From positions 70,001 through 120,315 of the forward strand of contig CAJNDS010000518.1 of NCBI GenBank assembly GCA_905221605.1: 50,315 nucleotides of DNA, written 5' to 3'. Numbering within the stretch: position 1 is the stretch's first letter; every line of letters starts with the position of its first letter. A program made the position numbers and the translations under genes. Shown piece by piece: positions 1 to 12,520 of this stretch. Source of the stretch: Symbiodinium natans. Its lineage: Eukaryota; Sar; Dinophyceae; Suessiales; Symbiodiniaceae. Below the pieces are notes generated by a model. That model was not told the origin of the DNA, did not search any database, and saw only the letters and a list, made by a program, of their open reading frames with translations.

Positions 1-249
1 CACTCGAAGGTAGTATCCTCCTCATTAATGCCGAGAGGGTTAATGTCCATGGTGTTGGGGACCGTGAGTGCCTCGTGCAGACCTGGCGGCCTACTAGGCC
101 CAGTTGCCAACGTGCAGGTTTGGGTCGCTCCAGAGGAGCTAGCTGCTCCAGTTGGCTGGTCGGTAGATGTTGGAATTTGTCGCATGGGCTTAGGCGGTGG
201 CGTTCTTATGGGCTTCATTTGCTCCATGTTAACCTTGGGGAGCCATAGG

Positions 250-1900
250 GCACCTGTACCTTTGGCATTACGATCCCACCGAAAATGAAGGGTGCCAAAG
301 CTTTGCGAAATACCCGTCAGCGGCGGCACCGCAGACATAGTCTTGTAGAACTTCAATGAGGGGCATCCTTGTAGCAGAGGTTGTAAGGTGACCAGGCAAG
401 GCATCACGTAGGGTTTCAGATAGAGCAGGCCCCTTGCCAGCCTGATTGTTTGGGCGCATTTGAGCAGGGGTATCACGTGTTTGGTTTTTGTGGTCCAAAT
501 TAAACGCAGCAGTTTCACTGTATTCATTGTTGCGCATCCGCATCAGGGCAACAATGGCTGCCGTCGGACTAACATTGACCTGCATGGACTCCCATGTGAA
601 CAGCCTAAAAAACAGTTCAAAAAACGCTAGAGCGTCGGTGGTTCCCCCAAAGGTGCAGCCATTTGGGATTGCCGGTTCAGCTTGTTTGTAGGATATTGAG
701 CCAGTGGGGGTTGCAAGTCTGAGCCAAAAAAGAAGCAAATGGCTTCAGGCTCCCATTCACTCTCTCCCCCTGCTGTCCCCACTGCAACCTCCAAAATGCG
801 TGGACTGAGAGCATGGTGGGCACGATGCCATACCCGTATTTAGGGCCTTGTAGAGGCGTGCTGACTTCGATTCGCATGGCGGCCTTCAGCCCCATCTGAG
901 CCTAGACCCCTCCACCGATCAGACATGGTTTCTTAGAGGCAGGAGGAGGAGGAGCTTCACCAGGCCTTTTTCGGGTTCAAGGGGCTCCCTGCTACTCCCT
1001 AAGGCTCCCTCAGCTTAGGTACCTACCCCTGAAAACCCTATAAACCTTGGACATGCCGAAATGCTCGGCAGAAGTCCGAAGACGCTCCAACCCTTTGACG
1101 GCTTCGGACAGGGAAACTTGAAGAATGACAATCTCAGGCTCGAAAACGAAAAAGCCCTAAAGGCCCAAACTCCGAAACCAGAAACCCAAAAGCTAAGAGA
1201 CACACCCTGAACCTTCATCAAACCTTTACTCCCCAACCCTAAAGCACTGAAGCCCGAACCCCAATGACAAGTTCTAGCCAGGCCTCGCCTTTTCATCGCC
1301 GGGTTTGCAAGGTCGGGCGACATGGTCGCGATGGGTTCACTGTTTAGGGCTTGCGGAATCCTAGAAGTTTCTGAGTCTTGCATTGAGCAACACGCAGCCC
1401 GCTATGATGCAGCATCTAAAGTCCGCAAAGCTGATGAGGAAGCATTCCAGCTAAAGCTTTTCAAGGCTGGAAACCACTCTACTGCAAAACTCGATCGGGA
1501 CCTTCTACCCTAAACCCCAAACCCTTTTAATCGGATCCGAACGATCCCCGAGGAAAGGTGAGGAGCCCGAGCTGTCGCTCAGATGCGCGGAGGCGGCCGC
1601 GTTCGGCGGCGCGGCGCGTCCTTGGGCTGAGACGGGTTTAGGGTTGAGGGTTTAGGGTTTAGGGTTTAGGGCTCCAAGTCCGCCTCGCTCGGCTGGGACA
1701 GCATTTGCGGAGTGCAGGTTTCGATGCAAGCTTTGAGGATAAACACCCGTTACCCCCTCATAGCAAATATTCACATTCTAGCGTTTTTGTATACAGGGGG
1801 TATTTGATATTCGGGGGTCAGGGGGGGATTGATATTAGGGGGAGGATTTCGCCGTTTGTCTATAGGTTCGGTGTTCGGGGCCAGGGCAATTTGTGGGGTT
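250..1900 (+). repeat. Diverged duplication, copy 1 of block R1
   Basis: This block is collinear with about 9,930-11,030. Shared landmarks are the 'ATTTGGGA.TGCC' stretch near 660, the 'CAGCCCCATCTGAGCC' stretch near 885, the 'GGCAGAAGTCCGAAGA.GCTCCAACCC' stretch near 1,070 and the 'GCTCAGATGCGCGGA' stretch near 1,580. The copies differ by many substitutions and indels, so the duplication is old. No conserved reading frame was evident. Confidence 0.75.
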
Positions 1901-1909
1901 TCAGCTTTG

Positions 1910-2088
1910 GGGTTTAGGGTTTCGGGTTCGGGTTTAGGGTTTCGGGTTTAGGGTTTCGGGTTTAGGGTTTAGGGTTTGGGGTTTAGGGTTTAGGGTTTAG
2001 GGTTTAGGGTTTAGGGTTTAGGGTTTAGGGTTTAGGGTTTAGGGTTTAGGGTTTAGGGTTTAGGGTTTAGGGATTAGGGTTTAGTGTC
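1910..2088 (+). repeat. Interstitial telomere-type array (TTTAGGG)n
   Basis: Tandem TTTAGGG units, perfect in the middle (about 1,968-2,073) and with TTTCGGG variants on the left edge. TTTAGGG is the plant-type telomere repeat also used by dinoflagellates. The array is internal to the window. It points toward a CCCTAAA array at 2,256. Confidence 0.95.
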
Positions 2089-2255
2089 AAAACTTCAGAC
2101 TCCGAGGATTCGGGGGCTCGAGGATTGAGGGCGGCCTTCAGCTGGAGAGTTTCCGGCCCCAGTCCTGCTTGAGGCTCTTGGCAATGAAACTTGGCAGGCT
2201 ACACGTAGGGCTCTACGTAGGACAACCCAACTTGGGATACTTGGGAACCCTTCTT

Positions 2256-2322
2256 ACCCTAAACCCTAAACCCTAGACCCTAAACCCTAAACCCTAAACC
2301 CTAAACCCTAAACCCTAAACCC
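2256..2322 (-). repeat. Interstitial telomere-type array (CCCTAAA)n
   Basis: About nine CCCTAAA units, one with CCCTAGA. The array has the opposite orientation to the one ending at 2,088, so the two G-strands face each other across about 167 bp of non-telomeric sequence. Confidence 0.95.
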
Positions 2323-2499
2323 ACTTTCTAAGCTCCCTGAGCTGAAGTTGAAGGGCTTCGGAGATCTTGCTTGCGGTTGGGGGGGCCACTCGGGAAAACG
2401 TTCTGTGACTTCTGCTTGCTACGAATGCGAGGTGTAGAATGTCAAGCATGCAGCATAATGAAAAAAGGGGTTGGTACGGCATAAGTTTCAGAGTCTATT

Positions 2500-2715
2500 G
2501 TCGAAGGCCCAGGGTGTTCGTTCCAACAACTTGGGACTTCCGAACAAGCGAGACCGTTCTGCCGAGAAAGCGGCGTGGATCTCCAACAAAGTGCCAGCCG
2601 AGGCGCTGCTCCTGCGCAGCGCGATATTTGTGGGGAGACTGCAGGCATAGGGCTGCAACTTTAGCTAGTGACTAGAAGCTAACCCGAGACCTTCAACACC
2701 TAAATGCGAAACCCC
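2500..2715 (+). repeat. Diverged duplication, copy 1 of block R2
   Basis: Matches about 12,330-12,520: 'AAAGCGGCGTGGATCTCCAA', 'AAGTGCCAGCCGAG' and 'TTTAGCTAGTGACTAGAA' occur in the same order and spacing. With R1 it suggests that one segment of about 2.5 kb was copied, since the order R1-R2 is kept at both sites. Confidence 0.75.
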
Positions 2716-3510
2716 TGACACAGGGTTCAGGGCTCAGTTTTCAGGGTTTAGGGGTTACGGTTGAAGGTTTAGGGCATCTCTTTCGCCAACCCAGGGCGCC
2801 CCTTGGAGTCATAAACATGTTCCTCATAGCACCGGCATGCACCGGCTGTTTTGTGAGGGAATAGGATTTAGAGTTTAGGGTTTAGGGTTTAGGGCCGTTT
2901 ACGATGACAAGCAATTTCTTCAAGAACTTCTTAGGACTGGACTGGCACTCGCAACTTGAAATTCTTGCGCCGGACTGCCTGATAGAGCTCTGGGATGCTT
3001 AGGGCTTCGGGCGATTGAGGGTTTAGCCACAAACCCTTTGCCCTGCGGCCCCAGACATGAACTCCAAAGCAGTCACACTTTTAAGGGCATCTAACTTGCA
3101 GAGCACTCTCTCAGACGTGGGCGGCTGATCCCGAAGCCGTAAACTGCCTCCTAAAACGCTGGCAGCTTGGGGGGTTTTAGGAAAGCCCCGAACTCTAAGC
3201 CCTGAAAACATCTTAGGACTCATTGTTGGGGGTTACAGAACTGAGCTACCCAATAAGACCCAAGTTTAATTTCCAAAACAAAATTTCACACATCCAAAAC
3301 CCACCTTGCCAGGCGCCAGAAGCCTATCCGGAACCGCTGGCACCTCGTCAAGAGGAACAAGGCGTCCAACGGCCTAGCGTGTACAGAACCAGCCGGTTCT
3401 GGTTTTTAAAGGGCTTTTCAGGAACCGAACTCCCCTTCCCAAAAACTTCTGGTAGCAACCACAAACCAGGTCCAAAAAAAGAATAAAGGGGTTCAGGGCT
3501 TCGGGTTAGG

Positions 3511-3822
3511 GCTTAGGGTTTAGGGTTTAGGGTTTAGGGCCAGATACGGTTTAGGGTTTAAGGTTTAGAGTTTAGGGTTTAGGGTTTAAGGTTTAGGGTT
3601 TAGGGTTTAGGGTTTAGGGTTTAGGGTTTAGGGTTTAGGGTTTAGGGTTTAGGGTTTAGGGTTTAGGGTTTAGGGTTTAGGGTTTAGGGTTTAGGGTTTA
3701 GGGTTTAGGGTTTAGGGTTTATGGTTTAGTGTTTAGGGTTTAGGGTTTAGGGTTTAGGGTTTAGGGTTTAGGGTTTAGGGTTTAGGGTTTAGGGTTTAGG
3801 GTTTAGGGTTTAGGGTTTAGGG
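3511..3822 (+). repeat. Long interstitial telomere-type array (TTTAGGG)n
   Basis: About 310 bp of nearly pure TTTAGGG, the longest in the window. Sparse variants (TTTAAGG, TTTAGAG, TTTATGG, TTTAGTG) cluster at the left edge and near 3,720. Confidence 0.95.
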
Positions 3823-6800
3823 CGGTAGTCTGCACTGCAGAAACTCTTCAACCCTTCAACGAGCTCATGCGGGTTTGACTTTCGAGCTTCGGGGTTTTAA
3901 GGTTTATCGGGAGTGAGGTTTAGGGGTTCAACGCAAGCCAGCTAGTTGTCCGAAGTATTTCAACACCTTCAACCCTATACAATGGGGTGGCTAAAATAAT
4001 CAGAGTAGGGTTTTGCGGGTTTTTATAGTGAAATTATGCGGGGACCACAAGGGAATAGAATGAAAGTTTTCCGACCCCTAAAGTACATGCTAAACCATCG
4101 GGCTAGCAGTGCAAAGAGACCTGCACATCTTGGAGCACCTCATGCTGGTTGTATTGGGTGGGCTCGAGACCATGCGATAATTGATACCTGACCTAGGATG
4201 TTGGTTTAAAGCCCAGGGGTCCTGAGTTCAGGAATGGCTTCAGGTGCGCTTCGGACTATTCTTTGTAGAAAAAAGTTGTAACCCTGGATCGCCAGAAGCC
4301 CAAACCGCGCAACCAACCTTTGACCCTGAGTGAGGGATGTTGAGATCTTAGGGTCGAGATGCCTTGCCACCCCACTCCCTTCAGCGGGAAGCAGAGGCAC
4401 CATTCAGGATGCATCGGGACTTCGGGTTTCAGCGTTGTGTGTGGTCTTGCTTGGGGTCCTGCGAAAGACCCTGGTCGGCACCTACACTTGCATGCTTTCT
4501 GTCAGCAACACGAACGCTGATCACAAGGATGCTGCATGCATCGATTCCCCCAAGCCCTGTGAGCTGAGTCCTGCCTGCGACCTGCAAAACGCAGACAACA
4601 TGCCCGGAAAGCACGCGCCTCCCACACACGCGCGAAAAATGTCGATCAGCCATGCACTGGAAGGCAACATCTGTTTCCTTGAACATGCGCTGCACGTTTG
4701 CGTCCTCTAGCGGCTACGGCCCCCTCAAGACCTGAACTCTAGCTGATGCTGGGATGCTTCTGAGTGCAATGGTGCTTGAAATAGGTTTTGCCACGATTCC
4801 TGGATCCGCAGCGCAAAGTGCCAAGCGCAAGCCCGAACTCCAGAAACTGTGGTAGTCTTGTCAGAACTTTACATGCCATTGTTCCGACCCCATAAACGGG
4901 CAAGCTTCAAGCTAACAAGCACGCATAATGGCAGAATCATAGCCTCTGCTTAAAGACTGACTGGGCTGAGCTGAAGGACCTTAGCAAGGTCAGTGCCATT
5001 CCGATCTTGACGGTTTTCAACTTACTGCAACTCGGAGTTCTTGCTTCTAATCTGCTACGGAAAATACACAATCCCTGCACGGCGCATGCCCCCCCAACGC
5101 AACTTTTTGGCATGGTCGACGGCACACGCGTTTGGGAACCACTTCTCATCCAAGTCGTCGGCCTGGCCTGAGCATGATGGCGGCCAGTCTAGGTCTAATA
5201 TTCAGCCCATTAAAGGTGAACTTGCGAGAGCCGCCGAACTTGTAACTTCTTTACCTAGAATTACAACTCCGCAGGACTTTCCTTCTAGTCCGCTGGCGCG
5301 AACTAGACGTTAGGTATCCCTGAAAGCCCAGTTCACAACCTTGGTAAAGGCAAATCCTTCAAGTGAGCACCCCAACCCCAAACCCTCCCAGAGCCGCGCT
5401 CAAAACCTAAACCCTGAATCCTAAACCTCATCCCAACAGCCTGAACCCTACACCCTCAGAATTATGCCTTTTTGGCGCTCTGGTTGTGCCATTGTGTCGG
5501 ATCCTACTTCACTAAGATGCGCTTTCTTGTTTAGTTAGAGTTGCTTAGTTTTGGATGTTGAGGGGGGCGGGCTGGAGGGAGTCCATGCCTTTCTAACGCT
5601 CTGGTTTGGGGGTTTAGGGTTTGGGGTGGCACGGTGGCACCATTATATCGGCGCCAATTTAATAAGCGCATGTGAGGGTGGTCGGTCGCGCGCGAAATTG
5701 TGAACAAGCTCCGTGCGGAAGCGCGTTTTTAACATGTTTGTAGCGATAGCAGCAGCTACGCCGGCCCCACCCAGCGCGATTGAAGTAAGAAGAGTTAAAG
5801 GGAGCTTAGAAGGATTGAAAAGGCATTTAATTGGATAAACTGGAATCTCTCTCTACTACCTGATACGCCTCCCTCCTTGAAAAAGCCACGGAGCCCACGG
5901 ATCGCTGCTGGAGCTGGCAGGATCGCTGCTGGCGCAAGACGCGACCTTACACTTGTCATGCTCCTAATGCAACACGCTTCCACGACATGGAGAACTACAT
6001 CATCACTGACAGAGCACATGAGGGGCTCAGTGGCATGGGACCCTAAACTCCTAAACCCTAAACCCTACATCCCCGCCCCCAGTAGGGGAGCCCAAAGACC
6101 CCAAAAGACTTTGGTGCTCTCCGGGGTGTTCTTGTGCCTCCCTTGACTTATGTGACCTGGGCCAAAGACAAAAGCATACACCCTGAACCCTCCACCCTAA
6201 ATAACCTTCAGCTGACTCAGCGCGGTGACGCCCAGGCGGTGGTGGAGATATCTCAGGGTCTTCGGGAGCCTTACGGTTTGGGATTTAGGGTTTTAGGGGT
6301 TAGGGTTTAGAGTTCTATATGCCTCAAGATGTATTTGTATCAGGTAGATGTGGAGATGATTGAGCAAGTCTCTGACGACGAGAGCCGGGCGCAGTGTTTG
6401 GGTTTGAGGTTTTCTAGCCTCCCCTGTAGCGTTCAGGATATGAAGGGTGTGCCTTTTTGCTGGATCGGTCAACCTTGTGTAGAATCCCTGCCCAGCTTTA
6501 CCCGAAAACCATGACCTACCTTCCAGAGCCCCAAGCCGGCTTCGTGATGGTGCGGCCTTTCTTCTGCCGCAACAACACCTGTCAAAGATGCTGGCAATGT
6601 GGGTGATAAACCTAAACCCTATATCAAAAGCCCTAAACAATAAACCCCAAATCCCAAACCCTAAAGCTTTCAGTTTCCGGTCTGCTCTGCCTTTGGCTGA
6701 AGTGGCAGCCGTGGCAGCGGCAACCAGCCGTCAGCCTGACCAATGGAGGAGCGAGGCCCACAATTGATCGCAACACCTCTTCCCAAAATGGTTCCACATT

Positions 6801-7009
6801 TCAGCAACTTGTTTTGGGGCTTGGTGGGTGTCGAGCTCGAGCTCTAAGCCCGGACAGCCTTTCAACACCAAGCCGTTGAAACCTCAAACTAATCAAAGCC
6901 TGCCCTGAGAGCCCGCACCCCAAAAACCCTAACTCGTCGCGTGGGATAGGAATCTGCCTGGAGGCTCTAAGGCTCTAAGGGTTTATGCTTTAGGGTTGAC
7001 GCCGCCAAG

Positions 7010-7135
7010 CTGCTGCGCGAGAGATAGCCGGTGTGCCGTAAGCAGCCTCCCCCTGGCACCAGAAGTGAATGCCTTCAGGGTGTTGCGCAAGGCTGCAACC
7101 TAAACCCTAAAACCTGAATCCTGAACCCGGAATCC
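7010..7135 (+). repeat. Direct repeat R3, copy 1
   Basis: About 120 bp shared with 8,290-8,415, including 'GGTGTGCCGTAAGCAGCCTC' and 'GTTGCGCAAGGCTGCAACCT', and ending in CCCTAAA-type motifs. The copies are roughly 90% alike by eye. Confidence 0.8.
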
Positions 7136-7417
7136 TGACCCGAGGTTTAGGGTTTAGGCCTTAGGGATTTCGGGATCTAGGGATCTAGGGCCTTCAAGGA
7201 CTAAAGATGTAAGGATTCAGGGATGTAGGGTTTACGGCGTACGGAAGCGAACACTACTAAGCGCCCCGTACTCTGAACCCGGTTGTAATAGGTTTCGGGC
7301 TTAGGGTTCACAACGACATGGCCGCCTGCACCTGAGCAGCTGCTTTTGCAACAGATCCTCGCTGGTACACCTTGACAAACTTGACTTCTGGTATCTAGAC
7401 CGTGCATGGCTGTCGAA

Positions 7418-7492
7418 TCGCACACACACACACACCAACAAAAAGAAGAGCGCTCGTGCACACGCGCACACACACACACACACACACACACC
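7418..7492 (+). repeat. (CA)n microsatellite, interrupted
   Basis: Two CA runs, about 7,421-7,434 and 7,460-7,490, separated by a purine-rich stretch. Open frames across it are low-complexity artefacts. Confidence 0.9.
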
Positions 7493-7942
7493 AATCTCCC
7501 ACTGAGTCTGGCACTCACTATGACCTATGAAGTATTTAAAAAAGAAAACAGCCAAGACTCACAAGGCAAGACAACAAGTATAGCACAAACACACACACTG
7601 CCTACACAACCTGAACCCCCCAAGCCATCAACCTTAAGCGCTCAAGCCCCGGCCCAAACAATGCACCACGCCGCCCCGGACCCCCCTGCCTTCTTTTTTT
7701 GAGCTGGCTTTGCCGCCTCGACTGCATGTCTACGTGAAGAGCTTACGAAAGGAGGTGAGCTCAGGACTGTTCATCTTCAACCTGAAACCGACCCTACAGC
7801 TTTCACCCTAAAAGCCTTCAAGCCTCTAAGCTTTTTCTTAACCCTCAGCCCAACCTCTGCAAAGTAGCCTTACACTCTCGTTCTTTTGGTCCAGGTCATG
7901 AGATCGCCACGAGACGGTTTGCTGAGGGTCTGACACCAAAAA

Positions 7943-8028
7943 CCCACCCCCCCACCCCCCCCCCCCCACCCCCCCACCCCCCACCACCCCCCACCAACCC
8001 TCCCTACCACCACCCCCCACCACCCCCT
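7943..8028 (+). repeat. C-rich tract (CCCCCCA)n
   Basis: About 85 nt of C runs separated by single A or short CA steps. The complementary strand has many G runs and could form G-quadruplexes. Confidence 0.9.
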
Positions 8029-8289
8029 GAACCCTGAAGTCTTGACCCCAAACCCCAAACCCTAAATGGGTTGCGCATAAACAGCGCGGGCGATGACAGC
8101 CTTCTCCGCCACTGCAGCGCTCGCTGGGCATCTGCGAGGCGGTCCTAATGCATTGTTTCTGGTTTAGGTTTAGGGTTTAGGGTTATACGGTTATACGGTT
8201 ATAGGGGGTTTAGGGTTGAGGGTTTGGGGCTGTAGAGGCTTCATACTCTAGGTCTTTCAGGTCTTCCGCTTCGATGTACTCCGTAGGGT

Positions 8290-8415
8290 TTAGGGGTTAT
8301 CGTCGGTGTGCCGTAAGCAGCCTCCCACTGGCACCAGGAGTGAATGTTTTCAGGCTGTTGCGCAAGGCTGCAACCTAAACCCTAAACCCTAAATCCTGAA
8401 CCCAGAATGCTGAAC
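8290..8415 (+). repeat. Direct repeat R3, copy 2
   Basis: Second copy of the repeat at 7,010-7,135, in the same orientation. Confidence 0.8.
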
Positions 8416-9195
8416 CCGGAGCCCTAAACCCTGAAACCGAAACCCTGCTAATGTAGGGCATCCAAAATATTCATGCGAAATAGGTTGGCCCCGAACTTAA
8501 ACTCTGAGCCTGAATCCGACTCAAGCAGTGGGTGCCTTCGGGTTAAGGAAATTCAGCCCCCTCTGGCACTCCTCATCCGCAGTCTGCAGCCTCAGCAGGG
8601 AGCGTTCGGTCTGCACAGCACACACAAGAGGGCTTCAGGGGTCTGAGGGCTTCGAGGGTTTCAGAGCTGTAAGCCCCACTTGAACTTCAACGGTTCCGAG
8701 TTCCGTGCCCGAAACTTTAAGGGTTGGGAGCTTGGGGCTCAGAAACAAAACAATGTTCTTGACTAACCGCTGATTTCGCTTCGATTTACATGATTGATTG
8801 AACAACTTTTTGAGAAGCCTGATCTCACTTAGGCATTGCTTGTTGGCTGATCGTTCATTCTCTTTCATTAACTGGGAAATTCGCCTCCAGAGTGGCTCTT
8901 TTGAGTTTTGGATTTTAATAGTCGTGAACCGGAAGAACACGTTCACACGAGTAGTCAAAACACAGCTCCGCATGGCATCGGTCTGAGAAGTTGACACAGG
9001 CTGGCGGATGCGGCGAAGGATCGCTGTGACCTTCAGGGTTTTAGGGTTTAGATGGCCGCTTCACGTGCTCCGCCTGTCATGGCAGTACTAGATCTGTGTT
9101 CAGAAGGGGGGGCCTAAAAGCGCACGCGTACAACCGCGGCTCCGCATAGCAGTGCTACAGAAGACAGAAAGACGATTTTCAAGGGGGAGGTGTGC

Positions 9196-9322
9196 GGAGA
9201 TGAGGTTCGCTTTGCGCGCGGTGTGCGCTGATGCGGTGCGCGGTGCGGTGTGCGGAGGTGGTGTGCGCAGGTGGTGTGCGCAGGTGCGAGGTGTGCAGAG
9301 GCAGTGCGGTGTGCGGAGGCGG
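9196..9322 (+). repeat. Degenerate tandem repeat of GTGCGGTGTGCGGAG type
   Basis: Short G/T/C-rich units of about 10-20 bp (GTGCGG, GTGTGCGGAGGTG, GTGTGCGCAGGTG) repeated imperfectly. It runs directly into a polypurine tract. Confidence 0.75.
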
Positions 9323-9325
9323 GCG

Positions 9326-9392
9326 GGCGGGAGGAGGAGGAGGAGGAGGAGGAGGGAGGAGGAGGAGGAAGGAGGAAGGAGGAAGGCGAGAT
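9326..9392 (+). repeat. (AGG)n polypurine tract
   Basis: Nearly uninterrupted AGG/GGA units. Proline-, serine- or leucine-rich open frames on the other strand are artefacts of this tract. Confidence 0.9.
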
Positions 9393-9929
9393 GCAGGCAG
9401 AGAAACAGAAAATCCACGCAATGATGCGGGTATAAACACAAACCGGACAGAAACGAAGGGCCTACCTGGGGTGTTGGTGCATATAAACGGTGCCCTCTCA
9501 CAACCCACCTTGCATTGAAGTACCGCTTTCGAAATCCTCAAGCTAAAAAAACTCTAAGCTCCTCCCAGATGCCAAACCCCAAGTGCCAGCTTCATATCCC
9601 AAGAACGGCCCTGGCCCCAAAGCCGACAGAAACATCCCAACCCCACGGTCTGCAAGCCCAGCGGCGTGGCGCTCGCGGAGTGGCGGGCGGTGAAATGGCC
9701 ACTCCGGGTCGGGGACTCGGAGGGAGTCCGAGACCCGGATGGCTGGTGACCGCGACCGCGGCATCTCAGAAAACTAGGATGTTTACATGGGAACGTAAGG
9801 GGGTATGAGTACCAGCGATTCAGACTTCCACATCAGCACCCCGTGGAAACAATGGCCGGGTCAGGGCCAGGAGATTCTGCTTTACGTCCGGGGGGTTTCA
9901 GCTGAAGAGCTTGAGGGTGTAAGGTTTAG

Positions 9930-11030
9930 GGCTTAGGGTTGTGAGTGGTCCCAAACCGAGGTGATTCGGCAGCTACCCAGAGGGTACAGCAATTTGGGAC
10001 TGCCTGTTTAGCTGCCTTGTAGGATTTTGAGTCTGTAGGCATGAGTGTGTTCAGGACTTCGAAGGATTGTGCGAGGCTCAGGGCTTGCATATGTTGCACG
10101 TCTGAGATCAAGGGCGTACGCCCTTGAGTCAAGCTCAGAACCAAAAAGGAGAAGCGCATGGCCGCTGGCTCCCATGCAGTATCCCCCTGCTGTCCCCGCT
10201 GCAACATCCCAAATGGGTGGGCTGACTAGAATGACTGGGAACATGGTGGGCACGATACTATCACCGTACATAGGGTCCTGTAGAGATAGAGGCGTGCTAA
10301 CTTCACTTCGCTTTGCGGCACTCAGCCCCATCTGAGCCAAGACCCCTCCACCGTTAAGGCATGGTTTCTTAGACGTAAAAAGGGCTTCACCAGATCCACC
10401 TTACACATGCCAAAACGCTAGGCAGAAGTCCGAAGATGCTCCAACCCTCTGACGGCTTCGGACTGCGGTGCTTTGAGGATGCAAACACCAAGTTCTAAAC
10501 CGAAAAACCCTAAAAGCCCAAACTCCGAAACCCTCTACCGAATACATGAAGACAAACCCTCAACTTTTATTGAACCTAACCCCAAAACACTGAAGCCCGA
10601 ACCCCAAAGACAAGTTCTAGCAAGGCCTTGCATTTTCATCGCTGGGTTTGCAGGTCGGGTGAAATGGTCGGGATGGGTTTAGGGCTTAGGGCCCAGAAGT
10701 TTCTAAAGTCTTGCCGGGATTGAAGGCGACACGCAGCGCTATGGCACTATGATCTCAGGAGCATCTATCAATAAAGCCCGTAATTAAAGCAGACAGGAAG
10801 GCACCATCCAAAGACATCAGGCCCAGAAACCACTCTACTTACAAATTCTATCGAAAAATTTCCTATCCGAATGACCCCAAACAAGGTGAGGCCGCTCAGA
10901 TGCGCGGAAGAGCCGCACGCAGCGCCTCGTGCTTGAGCTCAAAGTCGGCCTCGGCCTTGCCGATACAGATTGCCGCTTTGCTATGGGTTCGGTGTCCAGG
11001 GCCAGTGTCCAGAAATCACCCTGTTGCAGG
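9930..11030 (+). repeat. Diverged duplication, copy 2 of block R1
   Basis: Collinear with 250-1,900, in the same orientation. It is shorter because the telomere-type insert and some spacer of copy 1 are missing here. The shared 'GGTTCGGTGT.C.GGGCCAG' near 10,986 matches 1,866. Confidence 0.75.
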
Positions 11031-12008
11031 TCTTGGGCCGTCAGCTGAGGCCCCGGGAACGTACGTGGGGCAATATTTCGAATAACCCTTCTTCAAACTT
11101 GGAGGTTCGGAAACAGCTGTTGTAACTCCATGGATCACCACGATAAGACCCCGAGCTATTACCGCCGGGAACATTTGCAGGGTTGAGCAGCCGATCTGGA
11201 ACAGAGCTTTGCTTTGCCGCAAGATACCAGGAGGGTGCCAGCGCTCAGGGTGCGAGTTTACAGAGAGCACAAGGAACTAAAGTCGAGAGCATGACAAGGG
11301 ACGAGGGCCTCACTCTCTAACGGCAAGGAATTTCCCAGTGCCATCGTGTAGGCTTCGAGCTGGAGTTGAGGACTTGCAACCCTCAACCGCCCTCCCAACT
11401 GCTGGAGCTCCCTGAGCCCCCAGGCATCGCGCAGCTGAGATGGCCTGAGTGAGAAGCACTGCTTTGAGATGGAGGGTTCACGATATGTTTGTGCCCCAGG
11501 GAAGCTTGGGGTAGGAGGAGTTGATCTCAAAGCCCCTGAATGCGCGGACCAGCTATCGGAAGAGTGTGCGTTGGGTATCTTCTAGCAGGGCCGTACACAT
11601 GCCATCAAGGCATAATGACACCAAATATTGAAGGAAGCAGTACCACGCGTGGACAAAACCCGGCAGTGTCCATAGAAACCAACCGTCATTCACATGGTCG
11701 AGGATAGTGGCCGAAGCAAAGCGGCGCAGGTTGCTGTTCAGAGATTGTTTGCAAGCCAGCTTCCGCAGAGCCGTGGCCTTCGTACCCCCGAAAGGAGCTC
11801 CAAGAAAGAAGCCCCAGAGCCAGGCACAGGGTTCTGGAAGGCTAACACTCAAAGCCTCCCCACAAAAAACTTGAAGAACACGAGCCGGCACGAGGCCCCG
11901 ACACCAGGAAAGCCACCGGCAGGTAGCGCTTACCTACCTGACTTCGAGACATCGCTAAGATCACACAGGCCTGGAGGCCCCAAATCGGCCCAACAACCAG
12001 CAGAGGGT

Positions 12009-12092
12009 TTCGGGGTTTAGGGTTTAGGGTTCAGGGTTTAGGGTTTGGGGTTTAGGGATTGGGGTTTAGGGTTTAGGGTTTCGGGTTTCGGC
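12009..12092 (+). repeat. Interstitial telomere-type array, degenerate
   Basis: TTTAGGG units mixed with TTTGGGG, TTCAGGG and TTTCGGG variants. Confidence 0.85.
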
Positions 12093-12329
12093 TCATGTTG
12101 GACCAGCACAGGGAACTACGGACTACAGCAACCCAGAAGCACGAAGTTGAGCATCCAGCAGCCGCTTTCGTGCAGGTGCGAGAAGTTCAAGCTTTTGGCA
12201 GGGCACCGGCAGCCAGATGATCGAACCCTTGGACTCCCTTGAACGGGCCGTTGGAACCACAAAGGTCGAGGATCCAAAATAGCTTTCACCACATAGCCCC
12301 AAGCATGCAACCTCGAACCCGGTAAACAG

Positions 12330-12520
12330 TCTCCAAAAACGCGAGACCCTTCTGCCTAGAAAGCGGCGTGGATCTCCAAGAAAGTGCCAGCCGAGAGATG
12401 GCCCAGCTTCCCCTTCGCAGCGCAATAGTTGCTTGGAGACTACGGGCACAGGGCTGCAAATTTAGCTAGTGACTAGAAACTAACCTAAACCTTTAACACC
12501 TAAATCTTAAGCCCCTGAAT
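12330..12520 (+). repeat. Diverged duplication, copy 2 of block R2
   Basis: Second copy of the block at 2,500-2,715, in the same orientation and after copy 2 of R1. Confidence 0.75.

Noticed and set aside
3511-3822. A true chromosome end
   Set aside because: Unique sequence continues on both sides, so the array is interstitial in this assembly.
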